64,000 nt of DNA from Corynebacterium sp. P3-F1 (GTDB taxonomy: Bacteria > Actinomycetota > Actinomycetes > Mycobacteriales > Mycobacteriaceae), in assembly GCF_030503635.1 (NCBI RefSeq), contig NZ_CP129965.1, positions 744,001-808,000 on the forward strand, read 5' to 3'. The notes under the pieces were generated by a model, which ran no database searches, was not told the origin of the DNA, and was given only the letters and a program-made list of their open reading frames with translations. Below, in pieces: positions 46,091 through 57,388 of the stretch; position 1 is the stretch's first letter; each line of letters opens with the position of its first letter. Both the position numbers and the translations under genes were made by a program.

Positions 46091-46152
46091 GGAAAGATCA
46101 CACTCGAGTTTCGACCCTGGATCACATATTTTCTCCTGGGTGTCCACGGCCA

Positions 46153-46184
46153 CACGCGCGTGCAAAGAGCGCGCGCTTATCGAC
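46153..46184. repeat. Motif GTCGATAAGC (minus strand) beside a GC hairpin after the DUF4233 gene
   Basis: The palindrome CACGCGCGTG (46153-46162) and GCGCGCGC (46169-46176) can form a 6-bp stem that runs directly into the motif at 46175-46184. It may be the terminator region of folC-DUF4233. Confidence 0.55.
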
Positions 46185-46237
46185 GCTTCCCCACACCACC
46201 CCGCCACCCCGGCCAGCGGCGAACCGTGGGGCGGAAA

Positions 46238-46693
46238 TCAGGCGTCGTCGGCGGTGCCGAGGTGCTGGGTGGTGAGCAACCCGCGGCGCTGGCGCTCGAG
46301 AATGTCGGCGCGCATTTTCACGATGAGGAACCAGACGACCCCGAACATGATGCCCACCGCCCCAACGGACCAGTGGATGAAGAATCCGACGATGATGAGG
46401 GGGACTTGGAGGGCAACGTCGATAAGCAATGCCTGCGGGCGGCGCTGGAAGAATGCGGCAAGGAAATGAATGAGCCCCATAACGGTAACGAAGACCCAGT
46501 TGAAGGTGGTCCACAGCTCGCCGTCGTTGATTTTCAGGATCACGGTGAGGCACAGCCAAATCGTGATCGCCTCCATGACGAGCGTGCCGGACAGCACGCC
46601 GGCCAGCCCCTTGATGGGGTCTTTGACGGGTGCAGAGCCGGGGCCTAAGGGGCCGTATTCGACGGGCCTGTTTTTGCGCGGGGTACGGGACAT
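46238..46693 (-). CDS. DUF4233 membrane protein
   Basis: A 151-residue membrane protein with about four hydrophobic helices (residues 28-125) and a Pro/Arg-rich N-terminus. The DUF4233 family is found after folC in corynebacteria. ATG 46693 overlaps the folC stop as TAATG. Function unknown; the tight coupling suggests a folate or cell-envelope link, which is inference. Confidence 0.85.
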   Translation of the reverse strand: MSRTPRKNRPVEYGPLGPGSAPVKDPIKGLAGVLSGTLVMEAITIWLCLTVILKINDGELWTTFNWVFVTVMGLIHFLAAFFQRRPQALLIDVALQVPLIIVGFFIHWSVGAVGIMFGVVWFLIVKMRADILERQRRGLLTTQHLGTADDA

Positions 46694-48186
46694 TATTCGG
46701 GGTCCTTTCCAAACATGGCGCGGGCCTCGCCGGCGGTGACGACGGAGCCGGTGATAAGCACACCGGATCCGGACTGCACGCCGACTGCTTCGAGAGCTTC
46801 TTCGGCGAGCTCTACGGCCAGCGCATACGCCGACGGCAGGTGCTCTTCGACGTGGACTCGCTCCTCGCCGAAGATGTCGCGGGCGGTCTCGGCGAGTTCG
46901 TAGGCGTCGGTGGCGCGCGGCGAAGAATTCTGGGTGATGACCACTTCGCTCAGGACGGGCTCGAGGGCGGAGAACACGCCGACTGCATCTTTGTCGCCGA
47001 GGATGCCCAGCACGCCGATGAGGCGCGCGAAGTTGAAGTCGCGTTCGATCGCCGCGGCGAGCGCCTGCGCACCGTGCGGGTTGTGGGTGGCGTCGATGAA
47101 TGTCGTCGGGGTGGACCGGACGCGCTCCAGGCGGCCGGGTGAGGCGACGGCGGCAAAACCGGCGCGGACGGTGTCGGCATCGAGGGGCTTTTCCGCGCCC
47201 GCACCGAAGAACGCTTCGACGGCGGCGAGCGCAACTGCGGCGTTGCGCGCCTGGTGCGGGCCGGACAGCGGGAGGAAGACGTTGTCGTAGGAGCCGGAGA
47301 GGCCACGCAGGGTCAGGGTCTGCCCGCCGACGGCGACACCGGACTCTTCCACACCGAATTCCTGGTCGAGGCGCGCCACGGCGGTGCCGACTGTCACGGT
47401 GCGCTCCAAGATGACGCGCATCGCGTCGGGTTCTTGGTCGGCGACGACGGTGACCGCTTCGGGCCGGCGGATGATGCCGGCCTTCTCCCCCGCGATCTCG
47501 GCGATGGTGTCCCCAAGGTAGTCGGTGTGGTCGAGGCCGACGGGCATGATCACGTCGACGTCGGAGTCGACGACATTGGTCGCGTCCCACGTGCCGCCCA
47601 TGCCCACCTCGACGACGGCGATCTCAACGGGGGCGTCAGCGAATGCGGCGAGTGCGATCGCCACAGTGACCTCGAAATAAGACATCGGGTGGTCGCTTTT
47701 CGCGTCGACGAGCTCGATGAACGGCTTGATTTCCTCGTAGATGCGCACGAAATCGGCCGGGTGGATCGGCTCACCGTCAATGCCAACGCGCTCGGTGATG
47801 GACTGCAGGTGCGGGCTGGTCGTCCGTCCTACGCGGGCACCGAAGGAGCGGATGAGCGACTCAATCATCCGCACCGTCGAGGTTTTGCCGTTCGTGCCGG
47901 CGACGTGAATTACCTTGTAGGCGTGCTCAGGGTGGCCGAGAAAATCCATGAGCATTTCGATGCGCTCGAGGCTCGGGTCGATCTTCGTTTCCGGCCAGCG
48001 CGCGAGCAGCTCGTTCTCCACCCGTGCGAGTTCCGCGAGGTCGGCATCCGTCACGGGACGCGGGGCGGGGGCGGGGTTGGGGGCGTCCGAGGGGTCGTCG
48101 ATAAGCTCGCCGCCCAAATTGAGCACGAGCCCGTCTTCGTCCATGCGGATGTCGAACCCGCCGAGTTCTTCCTCGTTGTCCGCCAC
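46693..48186 (-). CDS. folC: Folylpolyglutamate / dihydrofolate synthase
   Basis: A 497-residue FolC of the Mur-ligase fold, which adds glutamates to folate. The P-loop HVAGTNGKTST lies near residue 92-102 (GKTS), followed by SPHLQSITERV and VEVGMGGTWDATNVV. The C-terminal domain has FIDATHNPHGAQAL. An acidic N-terminal extension of about 40 residues is present. GTG 48186 overlaps the valS stop by one base. Confidence 0.95.
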   Translation of the reverse strand: MADNEEELGGFDIRMDEDGLVLNLGGELIDDPSDAPNPAPAPRPVTDADLAELARVENELLARWPETKIDPSLERIEMLMDFLGHPEHAYKVIHVAGTNGKTSTVRMIESLIRSFGARVGRTTSPHLQSITERVGIDGEPIHPADFVRIYEEIKPFIELVDAKSDHPMSYFEVTVAIALAAFADAPVEIAVVEVGMGGTWDATNVVDSDVDVIMPVGLDHTDYLGDTIAEIAGEKAGIIRRPEAVTVVADQEPDAMRVILERTVTVGTAVARLDQEFGVEESGVAVGGQTLTLRGLSGSYDNVFLPLSGPHQARNAAVALAAVEAFFGAGAEKPLDADTVRAGFAAVASPGRLERVRSTPTTFIDATHNPHGAQALAAAIERDFNFARLIGVLGILGDKDAVGVFSALEPVLSEVVITQNSSPRATDAYELAETARDIFGEERVHVEEHLPSAYALAVELAEEALEAVGVQSGSGVLITGSVVTAGEARAMFGKDPE

Positions 48187-50942
48187 TACTTCGCCTCCGG
48201 CAGGCCCTCGAGGCGCGCGGTGACACGCTCGACCTCTTCCTGCGCGACCTGCTGGCGCTCCTTGATCTTCTCCACGACCTCGGCGGGAGCCTTGGACAGG
48301 AAGGACTCGTTGCCGAGCTTCTTGCCGGTGGTCTCCAGCTCCTTCTGCGCCGCGGCGAGCTCCTTTTCCAGGCGCTTGCGCTCGGCTGCGACGTCGACGG
48401 TGCCCGAGGTGTCCAGGGCCGCATCGAGCGTCGTTTCACTCAAGCGCACTTCAATGCTTGCCGACGCCGCGAAGTCCTCCCCCGGCGCCTCCACCCTCGC
48501 GATGGAGCGGATCATGTCTTCCTGGCCGGCGAGATCCGCCTTGGCGAAGTCGAGGCGCGCCGGCACCTTCTGGGAGGGCTTGACCCCCTGGTCGGAGCGG
48601 AAGCGGCGCAGCTCGGTGATGAGCGCGATGGCATCCTGGATGCGGCGCTGCGCAGCTGCGTCTACCTCCGCACCGCCGTTGGTGTCTTCGGCAGTCGGCC
48701 ACGTGGCGAGGCAGAGGGACTCCTGCTCGGTCAGCGCGGTCCAGAGCACCTCGGTGACATACGGCATCGTCGGGTGCAGCAGACGCAGCACCACGTCGAG
48801 GACGCGGCCGAGCACGATCTGGGTGGTGCGTCCGCGTTCCCGTTCCGCGTCGCTGGCGGCCTCGGGGTCGCGCGGGATCTGGGTCTTGGCAATCTCCAGG
48901 TACCAGTCGCACAGCTCGTCCCACGCGAAGTGGTAGAGCTCCTCGTTGGCTTTGGAGAACTGGTAGTCGTCGAGAAGCTTATCGACGTCGCCGCGCACCG
49001 TTTCCAGCCTGTCCAGAATCCACCGGTCCGCGTCGGTGAGCTCCTCGCGCGCCGGCAGCGGGCCGACAGCGGCGCCGTTCATGAGCGCGAATTTCGTGGC
49101 GTTGTACAGCTTGGTGGCGAAGTTGCGGGCGGCTGCGGCGTTGTCGTCGCCGATGGGCAAGTCGATGCCCGGGTTCGCGCCGCGGGCCAGCGCGAAGCGC
49201 AGGGCGTCCGCGCCGTAGTCGCGCACCCAGTCCATCGGGTCGATGCCGTTGCCGAGGGACTTGGACATCTTGCGCCCCTTCTCGTCGCGGACGAGGCCGT
49301 GGAGGAAGATGTGGTCGAACGGAATTTGGGGGCGGCCATCCTTCCCTGCGCCGAGGATCTTAGGGGTCTGGGTGCCGGCGAAGGTGCCGAACATCATCAT
49401 GCGGGCAACCCAGAAGAAAAGAATGTCGTAGGCGGTGACCAGAACCGTCGTCGGGTAGAACTTCTCCAGCTCGGGAGTGTTGTCGGGCCAGCCCATCGTG
49501 GAGAACGGCCACAGGGCGGACGAGAACCACGTGTCTAGGACGTCGGGGTCCTGCTCGTAGCCTTCCGGCGCTTCCTCATCGGGGCCGAGACAGATGATGT
49601 CGCGGTTGCCGTTCTCGTCTTCCGGGCCGTACCAAATCGGGATGCGGTGGCCCCACCACAGCTGGCGCGAAATCGTCCAGTCGTGCATGTTGTCCACCCA
49701 GTCGAAGTAGCGCTTCTCCAGCGACTCCGGGTGGATCACGGTGTCGCCCTGACGCACCGCGTCGCCGGACATGCGGGCGAGCTGGGAGACTTTCACGAAC
49801 CACTGCAGCGACAGACGCGGCTCGATCGGTTCTCCGGTGCGCTCGGAGTGGCCGACGGAGTGCACGTACGGGCGGACCTCCTTGACGATGCGCCCCTGCT
49901 CCGCCAGCGCTTCGCGCACCTTCACGCGGGCCTCCTCGCGGGTCAGCCCGTCGAATTCCGTGCCGGTGTCGGCGATGCGGCCTGTCTTGTCCATGATGAT
50001 GGGCATGTCCAAGTCATGGCGCAGACCCATCTCGTAGTCGTTCGGGTCGTGGGCCGGAGTGATCTTCACGGCACCGGTTCCCAGCTCCATGTCCACGTAA
50101 TCGTCGGCGATGACCTTCAGCTTCAGATCGTCGCGGAAGGGGTGGTCGAATTCCTGGCCGATGAGGTGCTGGTAGCGCTCGTCGTCCGGGTGGACGGCGA
50201 TAGCGACGTCACCCAGCATCGTCTCCACGCGGGTGGTGGCGACGATGAGGTGGGGCTCGTCGTCGTCAAGCGAGCCGTAGCGGATGGAGACGAACTCGCC
50301 CTCGACGTCCTTGTGCACGACCTCGATGTCGGAGACAGCGGTCTCCAGCACCGGGGACCAGTTGACCAGGCGGTAGTCCTGGTAGATCATCCCGGCGTCG
50401 AAAAGCTGCTTGAAGATGGTGACTACGGCGCGGTTCAGGCCGTCATCCAGCGTGAAGCGCTCGCGCGACCAATCCACGGAGTCGCCGATCGCCCGCATCT
50501 GGGACGTGATGGTGCCGCCGTATTTTTCTTTCCACTCCCACACGCGGGAGATGAACTCCTCGCGGCCGTAGTCGTAGCGGTCCTTGCCCTCGGTCTCCTT
50601 GAGCATCGCCTCGACCTTGGTCTGGGTGGCGATGCCGGCGTGGTCCATGCCCGGCAACCACAGGACCTCGTAGCCCTGCATGCGCTTGCGGCGGACCAGA
50701 GAATCCATCAGCGTGTGGTCCAAGGCGTGGCCCATGTGCAGCTGGCCGGTCACATTCGGCGGCGGCAGCACAATCGAGTAGGCGGGCTTTTCCGACGACG
50801 GGTCGGCCGTGAAATAGCCTTGAGCCACCCAGTTTTCGTAAATGCCCTGCTCGAGGTCCTGAGGCTCCCAGCTCTTCGGAAGGGCATCCGCCCGGTTGGC
50901 TCCGATGAGCTGGTCGTTGTACGTCGCGCTAGATTCAGTCAC
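48186..50942 (-). CDS. valS: Valine--tRNA ligase
   Basis: A 918-residue class I ValRS. The HIGH-type motif is HMGHALDH in [22 protein letters not shown] is in [14 protein letters not shown], and an editing (CP1) domain lies between. The C-terminal coiled-coil tail ends [15 protein letters not shown] 50942 has no Shine-Dalgarno, but TACACT is 8 nt upstream. Upstream in-frame codons extend further but lie past the promoter. It leads valS-folC-DUF4233. Confidence 0.95.
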   Translation of the reverse strand: MTESSATYNDQLIGANRADALPKSWEPQDLEQGIYENWVAQGYFTADPSSEKPAYSIVLPPPNVTGQLHMGHALDHTLMDSLVRRKRMQGYEVLWLPGMDHAGIATQTKVEAMLKETEGKDRYDYGREEFISRVWEWKEKYGGTITSQMRAIGDSVDWSRERFTLDDGLNRAVVTIFKQLFDAGMIYQDYRLVNWSPVLETAVSDIEVVHKDVEGEFVSIRYGSLDDDEPHLIVATTRVETMLGDVAIAVHPDDERYQHLIGQEFDHPFRDDLKLKVIADDYVDMELGTGAVKITPAHDPNDYEMGLRHDLDMPIIMDKTGRIADTGTEFDGLTREEARVKVREALAEQGRIVKEVRPYVHSVGHSERTGEPIEPRLSLQWFVKVSQLARMSGDAVRQGDTVIHPESLEKRYFDWVDNMHDWTISRQLWWGHRIPIWYGPEDENGNRDIICLGPDEEAPEGYEQDPDVLDTWFSSALWPFSTMGWPDNTPELEKFYPTTVLVTAYDILFFWVARMMMFGTFAGTQTPKILGAGKDGRPQIPFDHIFLHGLVRDEKGRKMSKSLGNGIDPMDWVRDYGADALRFALARGANPGIDLPIGDDNAAAARNFATKLYNATKFALMNGAAVGPLPAREELTDADRWILDRLETVRGDVDKLLDDYQFSKANEELYHFAWDELCDWYLEIAKTQIPRDPEAASDAERERGRTTQIVLGRVLDVVLRLLHPTMPYVTEVLWTALTEQESLCLATWPTAEDTNGGAEVDAAAQRRIQDAIALITELRRFRSDQGVKPSQKVPARLDFAKADLAGQEDMIRSIARVEAPGEDFAASASIEVRLSETTLDAALDTSGTVDVAAERKRLEKELAAAQKELETTGKKLGNESFLSKAPAEVVEKIKERQQVAQEEVERVTARLEGLPEAK

Positions 50943-50950
50943 GGTATGAC

Positions 50951-50956
50951 AGTGTA
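50951..50956 (-). promoter_or_regulatory. -10 box (TACACT) of valS
   Basis: TACACT on the minus strand, 8 nt before GTG 50942. This indicates a leaderless mRNA and makes a T-box leader very unlikely. Confidence 0.45.
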
Positions 50957-50997
50957 GCTGTCGCGTACCGTTGCCCAGCGAGCGCGCTGAAAGAGCG

Positions 50998-52056
<1,059 letters not shown>

Positions 52057-52267
52057 CTATTCGACGGGATGCATCCCCCGAATAGGCGTGCGGGTCTCTG
52101 TGACACCACCAATGCTACCCCCGTTGCACTAGGCGATTTCCACACCGAACGCCCACATTCTTCCGTTCGCGCGACGTAGGCTACCCCGTTTGGGCACGAT
52201 AGTAGGGGAGACCGCAGGGCGACTGCTGCCCGCCGCGCACACATTGCGAGCTTTCGAAGGAGAAGCT

Positions 52268-53074
52268 GTGACCGAGTCCCCTCACCCAGGCTTTCAGCCC
52301 GGCAGCGAGGCGGCCGATAATGCCGAGCTCGAACGCGTTGTTGACATTGCTCTGAGTCACTTCGCGCGTCAGGGATACGCCGCAGCCAAGCTCGACGCCA
52401 TGGCCCGAGAGGCAGGCATGTCCAAGCGCATGCTGCACTACCACTTCGGCGACAAGCGCGAGCTGTACCGCCGGGCGCTCACCCGTGCGGCGAGGAGCTT
52501 CTCGCCTCCGCAAGAGTTCCTGGACCGCTCCTACGCCGTCCCCGTCGAAGGCATCCGCCGATTCGTGGATGTGCTGTATAACCGGATGACCCAGCATCCG
52601 GATTCGATCAGGATCTTCCTGCGCGAGAACCTGGACCCTGTGCTCAACCCGGACGAGATTTCCGCGGTGCGCAACGATTCGGAGGTACTCCTCCAGATCG
52701 AGCGGCTGCTGCTTATGGGGCAAGATGCCGGTGCCTTCCGGCCAGGGATCTCCGCCACGGATGTGGTGGTACTGATCGCGTCGTTGACGTTCTTCCGGGT
52801 AGGAAACTATGCGACGCTCGAAGAGTTCGGCCAGATCAACATGCTCAGCCCCGCTAATACCGAGGGCATGCGCCGTCTCACCATCGACTCGGTGTTGACG
52901 TTCTTGACCTCGAATATCCCCGATTCAGGGTATGGGTCGTACCTGATGTATTCCGCGCCCGAAGCACCCAAGTCCGCCGGCGACGAAGAGTCGAGCGAAG
53001 GCGATTACATCGCAGAGACGCTTATCGACGACATCTACGACCCCGATTACACCGCCACCCCTTCCGGGGAATAG
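52268..53074 (+). CDS. TetR-family transcriptional regulator
   Basis: A 268-residue regulator with an N-terminal TetR HTH: GYAAAKLDAMAREAGMSKRM, then LHYHFGDKRELY (about residues 34-65). The C-terminal ligand domain is longer than average and ends in an acidic tail. The subfamily with a TetR_C RutR-like domain is possible. GTG 52268 has AAGGAGA 6-7 nt upstream. Divergent from mdh, whose promoter region it faces. The target is unknown. Confidence 0.9.
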   Translation: MTESPHPGFQPGSEAADNAELERVVDIALSHFARQGYAAAKLDAMAREAGMSKRMLHYHFGDKRELYRRALTRAARSFSPPQEFLDRSYAVPVEGIRRFVDVLYNRMTQHPDSIRIFLRENLDPVLNPDEISAVRNDSEVLLQIERLLLMGQDAGAFRPGISATDVVVLIASLTFFRVGNYATLEEFGQINMLSPANTEGMRRLTIDSVLTFLTSNIPDSGYGSYLMYSAPEAPKSAGDEESSEGDYIAETLIDDIYDPDYTATPSGE

Positions 53075-53090
53075 CGTCGCCGGTCAGCTC

Positions 53091-54359
53091 CTACGCGGAC
53101 TTCTTGGTGTTCCGCAGGACGTACTCGGGTTCACCGCCGCGGATCACATCAGCACCGACCACGACGGCCTCCACGTCCTCACGGTCGGGAAGGTCGTACA
53201 TGATGGGCACGAGGATGTCCTCCATGATGGCGCGCAGACCGCGGGCACCTGTGCCACGATCAGCAGCTTTATTCGCCACTGCAGCCAAAGCGTCTTCGGT
53301 GAAGCGCAACTCGGCGCCATCCATGGAAAACAGCCGCTGGTATTGCTTCACAAGGGAGTTCTTCGGTTCGGTGAGAACCCGCACCAGAGACTCCTCGTCG
53401 AGGTTCTCCACCGCAGCGACGATGGGCAAACGTCCGATGAACTCGGGGATGAGACCGAATTTCACCAGATCCTCCGGCTGCACTTGAGCGAGCATATTCT
53501 GCTCCTCGCGCTGCGCGGCACTGTCAATCTCCGCGCCGAAGCCAATGCCCTTCTTTCCCACGCGCTCTGCGATGACCTTGTCTAGGCCAGCGAATGCGCC
53601 GGCGACCACGAACAGGATGTTGGTGGTGTCCACCTGGATGAATTCCTGGTTCGGGTGCTTGCGCCCGCCCTGCGGCGGAACAGAAGCGACCGTGCCCTCG
53701 AGGATTTTCAGCAGCGCCTGCTGCACGCCTTCGCCAGACACGTCGCGGGTGATGGACGGGTTTTCCGACTTACGGGAGATCTTGTCCACCTCGTCGACGT
53801 AAATGATGCCATTCTGGGCGCGCTCCACATCGAAATCTGCGGCCTGGAGAAGCTTCAGCAGAATATTTTCCACATCCTCACCGACATAGCCGGCCTCCGT
53901 CAGACTCGTAGCATCCGCGATGGCGAACGGGACGTTGAGCATCCGGGCCAGCGTCTGGGCGAGGTAGGTCTTGCCGGAACCGGTAGGGCCGAGCAGCAGG
54001 ATATTGGACTTGGAAATCTCCACGTCCTCGTCCTTCTTTCGCAGCCCCTCTTTCTCCGTGCGGACACGCTTGTAATGGTTGTACACTGCGACAGCGAGAG
54101 TGCGCTTCGCCTGATCCTGGCCGATGACGTACTGGTCCAAGAAAGCTGTGATTTCCGACGGCCGGGGCAGCTTCCCCTCGTCCCCTTTGTCCTGGGCTTG
54201 AGCGCCTGCCAGCTCTTCCTCAATGATCTCGTTACACAGCTCGATGCATTCGTCGCAGATGTACACGCCGCCACCGGCGATGAGCTTGCGCACCTGCTTC
54301 TGGCTCTTGCCGCAGAAGGAGCACTTCAACAGGTCGGAACTGTCTTGCGTAACTGCCAT
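53091..54359 (-). CDS. clpX: ClpX, ATPase subunit of the Clp protease
   Basis: A 422-residue AAA+ unfoldase. The zinc-binding domain has Cys13, Cys16, Cys35 and Cys38. Walker A is GPTGSGKT, Walker [11 protein letters not shown], and the IGF loop that docks on ClpP lies in KKGIGFG. It feeds the ClpP1P2 peptidase encoded 2.4 kb downstream. It is separated from the clpP genes by a hydrolase and two lipoproteins, on the other strand. Confidence 0.97.
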   Translation of the reverse strand: MAVTQDSSDLLKCSFCGKSQKQVRKLIAGGGVYICDECIELCNEIIEEELAGAQAQDKGDEGKLPRPSEITAFLDQYVIGQDQAKRTLAVAVYNHYKRVRTEKEGLRKKDEDVEISKSNILLLGPTGSGKTYLAQTLARMLNVPFAIADATSLTEAGYVGEDVENILLKLLQAADFDVERAQNGIIYVDEVDKISRKSENPSITRDVSGEGVQQALLKILEGTVASVPPQGGRKHPNQEFIQVDTTNILFVVAGAFAGLDKVIAERVGKKGIGFGAEIDSAAQREEQNMLAQVQPEDLVKFGLIPEFIGRLPIVAAVENLDEESLVRVLTEPKNSLVKQYQRLFSMDGAELRFTEDALAAVANKAADRGTGARGLRAIMEDILVPIMYDLPDREDVEAVVVGADVIRGGEPEYVLRNTKKSA

Positions 54360-54606
54360 GGGGTGTTCTACTTCTCGCTTAACTCGTTGTGTCGTTTCGA
54401 TTCGATTTCGAGGATGTAGACCTCAACGCTACCCGGTGGGGTGAACATTCCGAATCTTGCCGTTCGAACGCGCGCCTCGAAGGAGCAAACCTCGCCGCGT
54501 AGGCAACCTTTTCATCTACCCACCACTATTTCATGTGTGAGGGCACGCCGGTGTCAGCCCCGCTGGAGCTTAGCGCGCAGCCCGATTTTTGGGAACAATG
54601 AGAGGC

Positions 54607-55380
54607 ATGACCACACTGCATTCCATCATCTCCGGCAATGAGAACAGCGAGAAAACTGTCGTTCTGCTCCCATCCATTGGCACGACGCATGAGGCGTGGG
54701 AGCCGCAGCTGCCCGCGTTGGAAGAGAAGTACCGGGTGGTGCGCATCGACCACCGCGGCCACGGCGACTCCCCCACCCCCGCTGTTGACCTGGGAATGAC
54801 CAGCGTCGATGACCTCGCCCGCGATGTGCTCGAGACATTGACCTCCCTGGGAATCGAGCACTGCACCATCGTCGGCCTGTCCATGGGCGGCGCCATTGCA
54901 CAGCACTTGGCTGCCACATCCGACCGCGTGGACCGCGCCGTTTTCGCCTCCACCTCCACTTTCCTCGGGGGTGCCGGCAAGTGGCAGGAGCGCTCCGACA
55001 CTGCCCGCGAGGACGGCATGTCCTCCATCGTGGACCCCACTGTGGATAACTGGTTCACGGACGCGTTCAAAAAGAGCGATCCGGAGACCGTCGATAAGTT
55101 CAAGGCGATGGTTGGATCCGTCGATCCCGAGGCGTACGCACAGTGCGGCGACGCTCTGGCGAAGTGGGGCTTCGACGAGCGGCTACAGGAAATCACGCTC
55201 CCAGTGCTCGCTATCGCAGGCGCGGATGACCCATCGACGGGGCCGACCCAGCTTCAGGAGATCGCTGCCGGTGTGACCGGCGAAGCCGAGTGCATCGTCA
55301 TCGAAAACGCCTCCCACCAGGTCGGTGTCGAGCAGCCCGAAAAGTTCAATGACGCATTGCTCGCTTTCCTGGAGAAATAG
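54607..55380 (+). CDS. Alpha/beta hydrolase, 3-oxoadipate enol-lactonase-like
   Basis: A 257-residue hydrolase resembling PcaD enol-lactonases. It has VVLLPSIGTTHEAW at the start, DHRGHGDSP, the nucleophile elbow GLSMGG, Asp in AGADDPST and a late His in NASHQVGVEQP. The beta-ketoadipate assignment is only family-level, as no pca genes are beside it. The start is uncertain: ATG 54607 or 54598, neither with a good ribosome-binding site. Contains a DnaA-box-like word at 55041. Confidence 0.82.
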   Translation: MTTLHSIISGNENSEKTVVLLPSIGTTHEAWEPQLPALEEKYRVVRIDHRGHGDSPTPAVDLGMTSVDDLARDVLETLTSLGIEHCTIVGLSMGGAIAQHLAATSDRVDRAVFASTSTFLGGAGKWQERSDTAREDGMSSIVDPTVDNWFTDAFKKSDPETVDKFKAMVGSVDPEAYAQCGDALAKWGFDERLQEITLPVLAIAGADDPSTGPTQLQEIAAGVTGEAECIVIENASHQVGVEQPEKFNDALLAFLEK

Positions 55381-55405
55381 CGAGGCACGGCTGAAGGACC
55401 CCACT

Positions 55406-55978
55406 ATGACTTTGCGCCGCCTGACCTCCATTGGCATTGCTCTTGCCCTCCCCTTTGCGGTCACCGCCTGCAGTGAAAGCGGTGAGAACAGCGATGACAC
55501 CTCCTCCGAGATGAACACTCAAACAGCAGCGGCCACATCCGCCCCGGCAACATCGGCAACCGACGTCGCTGATGAAACCGCATACGAGCTTGTGTCCCCC
55601 GATCCTTTCATGGACGACCTCGGCGACAACGCGAATGTCACCATGACGATTGCGGGAACTGGCTATTTCTGCTCGCTCGGCGCAGCAGCCGTTGCCTGCA
55701 CGGCGAACCCGGATGAGACAGTGCCGAATCTGGAGGACATGCCGAATAACCCCTGGGCACCGTTCACGGGACGGCCGGGCGCGATCTTCGCCAGCGATGA
55801 CGGCATCGCATGGGGCGTTCTCGAAGGCGGCACCCCGGGGTCCGCCGAGCTTCAACCTGGACAGCGACTCGAATACCTCAACGGATGGTGCCAAGCACCC
55901 GACGGCGACAGCATCGAATGCGGCTACAACGACGAATCATTCACAGTTGCCGGACCCGACAAGACGGTGATGCCCTAA
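55406..55978 (+). CDS. Secreted lipoprotein (first of a pair)
   Basis: A 190-residue putative lipoprotein. The signal peptide has VTAC with Cys22, followed by an acidic/Thr/Ala-rich linker (about 23-55) and a domain with four further Cys (YFCSLG, VACTAN, GWCQAP, IECGYN) that may form disulfides. ATG 55406 follows GAAGGA. No family recognised. It resembles the next gene in its signal peptide and organisation. Confidence 0.75.
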   Translation: MTLRRLTSIGIALALPFAVTACSESGENSDDTSSEMNTQTAAATSAPATSATDVADETAYELVSPDPFMDDLGDNANVTMTIAGTGYFCSLGAAAVACTANPDETVPNLEDMPNNPWAPFTGRPGAIFASDDGIAWGVLEGGTPGSAELQPGQRLEYLNGWCQAPDGDSIECGYNDESFTVAGPDKTVMP

Positions 55979-56097
55979 GGCCCGCCCACGCTGAAGTGTG
56001 TGTTCTACGCTGCCCAGTCCACCCCGGACATTAAAGTATGCGTTCAAAGACATTTGAAATGACTCACACTCCCCGAGCCCCAAGGACCGTAACCACC

Positions 56098-56628
56098 ATG
56101 ACCACCCGCCGCATCGTCGCCGCAATCTGTGCTCTGACGTTCCCCTTCGCCGCAACCGCCTGCTCAAGCGAAGAAGACGCGCTGGCCGAGCCGGACCTTT
56201 CCCAAGAGGTGAGCACGACAGCCGAGGAAGCAACCGAGACAACCTCCGAGCGGTCGTCCACGACTGTATCGACGGTCTACGAGACTACGACCGACGCGGA
56301 CAAAAAATCGCCCAAGAAAAAGGAAACCGAGAAGAAGGAACCCGCCGCAGCCGCCGACACCGGTTCCTCCAAGGGTCCGTGCAAGTGGAAGCCCGTCGAG
56401 GAAGGCTCGGTCGGCGAGGAAGTGTCCTCCTACTGCGACGGGCGCTTCGCGAGAGTCGGAACTCACGGCACCGATGACACCGTTTATTTGCAATGGGACG
56501 GGAACGATTGGGTCTCTATCGAATCGAGCGGTAAAACCTTCACCGGTTTCAAGTGCTATGACGGCGCTCATCTCGATGACATCGGGGTACCCGACGCCAT
56601 GAAGAACAAGATGGTCATCTGCGACTAG
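56098..56628 (+). CDS. Secreted lipoprotein (second of a pair)
   Basis: A 176-residue lipoprotein with the signal peptide TTRRIVAAICALTFPFAATAC (Cys21-22 region) and a long Thr/Glu then Lys-rich linker (TTTDADKKSPKKKETEKK). The C-terminal domain has four Cys (GPCKW, SSYCDG, FKCYD, VICD). ATG 56098 follows AAGGA at a long spacing; an upstream ATG at 56038 is unlikely. Family unknown. Confidence 0.7.
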   Translation: MTTRRIVAAICALTFPFAATACSSEEDALAEPDLSQEVSTTAEEATETTSERSSTTVSTVYETTTDADKKSPKKKETEKKEPAAAADTGSSKGPCKWKPVEEGSVGEEVSSYCDGRFARVGTHGTDDTVYLQWDGNDWVSIESSGKTFTGFKCYDGAHLDDIGVPDAMKNKMVICD

Positions 56629-56657
56629 CGCAGAGCAAACACAACCCGTAAGCACAC

Positions 56658-56724
56658 AACCCGCCCCAGTTCTCGCTCACATTGATGAGGAGAGAATCGG
56701 GGCGGGTTCGATGCGTCGATAAGC
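56658..56724. terminator. Bidirectional hairpin and motif GTCGATAAGC after clpP2
   Basis: AACCCGCCCC (56658-56667) pairs with GGGGCGGGTT (56699-56708), with TTCTC/GAGAA nested. The recurrent word GTCGATAAGC is at 56715-56724, between the hairpin and the clpP2 stop. It is likely a shared terminator for the convergent lipoprotein and clpP2 genes. Confidence 0.65.
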
Positions 56725-56733
56725 GGCGCGCTT

Positions 56734-57354
56734 TTATGCGTTGAGCTTGCGGTAGTCGAAGACCTGGTCGATGATGCCGTAGTCGACGGCCTCGGAAGAG
56801 GTGAGGATCTTGTCGCGGTCGGTGTCGATGCGGACTTGCTCGGCGGTGCGGCCGGAGTGGCGGGCGAGAGTCTCTTCCATGAGACGGCGCATGCGCTCGA
56901 TCTCCTGCGCCTGAATCTCCAGGTCGGACACCTGGCCGCGAGCGCCCTCGGTGGCCGGCTGGTGGATGAGCACGCGCGAATTCGGCAGCGCGGCACGCTT
57001 GCCCGGTGCGCCGGCGGCGAGAATGACAGCAGCGGCGGACGCAGCCTGGCCGAGGCAGACAGTCTGCACATCAGGGCGCACGTACTGCATCGTGTCGTAA
57101 ATAGCCATCAACGACGTGAACGAGCCGCCCGGGGAGTTGATGTACATGGTGATATCGCGGTCCGGGTCCTGCGACTCTAGCACCAGCAGTTGCGCCATGA
57201 TGTCGTTCGCGGACGTGTCGTCGACCTGGGTGCCCAGGAAGATGATGCGCTCCTCGAACAGCTTCGAGTACGGATTGGTCTCCTTGGTGCCGAACGACGA
57301 CTGCTCGATGAAGCTCGGCAGGACGTAGCGGGAGTTGGGCATCTGGAAAGACAT
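56734..57354 (-). CDS. clpP2: ATP-dependent Clp protease proteolytic subunit 2
   Basis: A 206-residue ClpP matching actinobacterial ClpP2. It has SSFGTKETNPYSKLFEERIIFLG at the N-terminus (only its core is needed here: FEERIIFLG), YINSPGGS, the catalytic Ser in QAASAAA, His in LIHQPA and a late Asp. It forms a mixed complex with ClpP1. ATG 57354 is 34 bp from the clpP1 stop, so the two are one operon. Confidence 0.95.
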   Translation of the reverse strand: MSFQMPNSRYVLPSFIEQSSFGTKETNPYSKLFEERIIFLGTQVDDTSANDIMAQLLVLESQDPDRDITMYINSPGGSFTSLMAIYDTMQYVRPDVQTVCLGQAASAAAVILAAGAPGKRAALPNSRVLIHQPATEGARGQVSDLEIQAQEIERMRRLMEETLARHSGRTAEQVRIDTDRDKILTSSEAVDYGIIDQVFDYRKLNA

Positions 57355-57388
57355 AGTATTTATCTCCTCTTCTGTGTAGCTCTGCCGG

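Noticed and set aside
46060..46125. GlxR site at the fadA promoter
   Set aside because: TGTGTAATCCAGCACA differs from the consensus at four positions including the centre.
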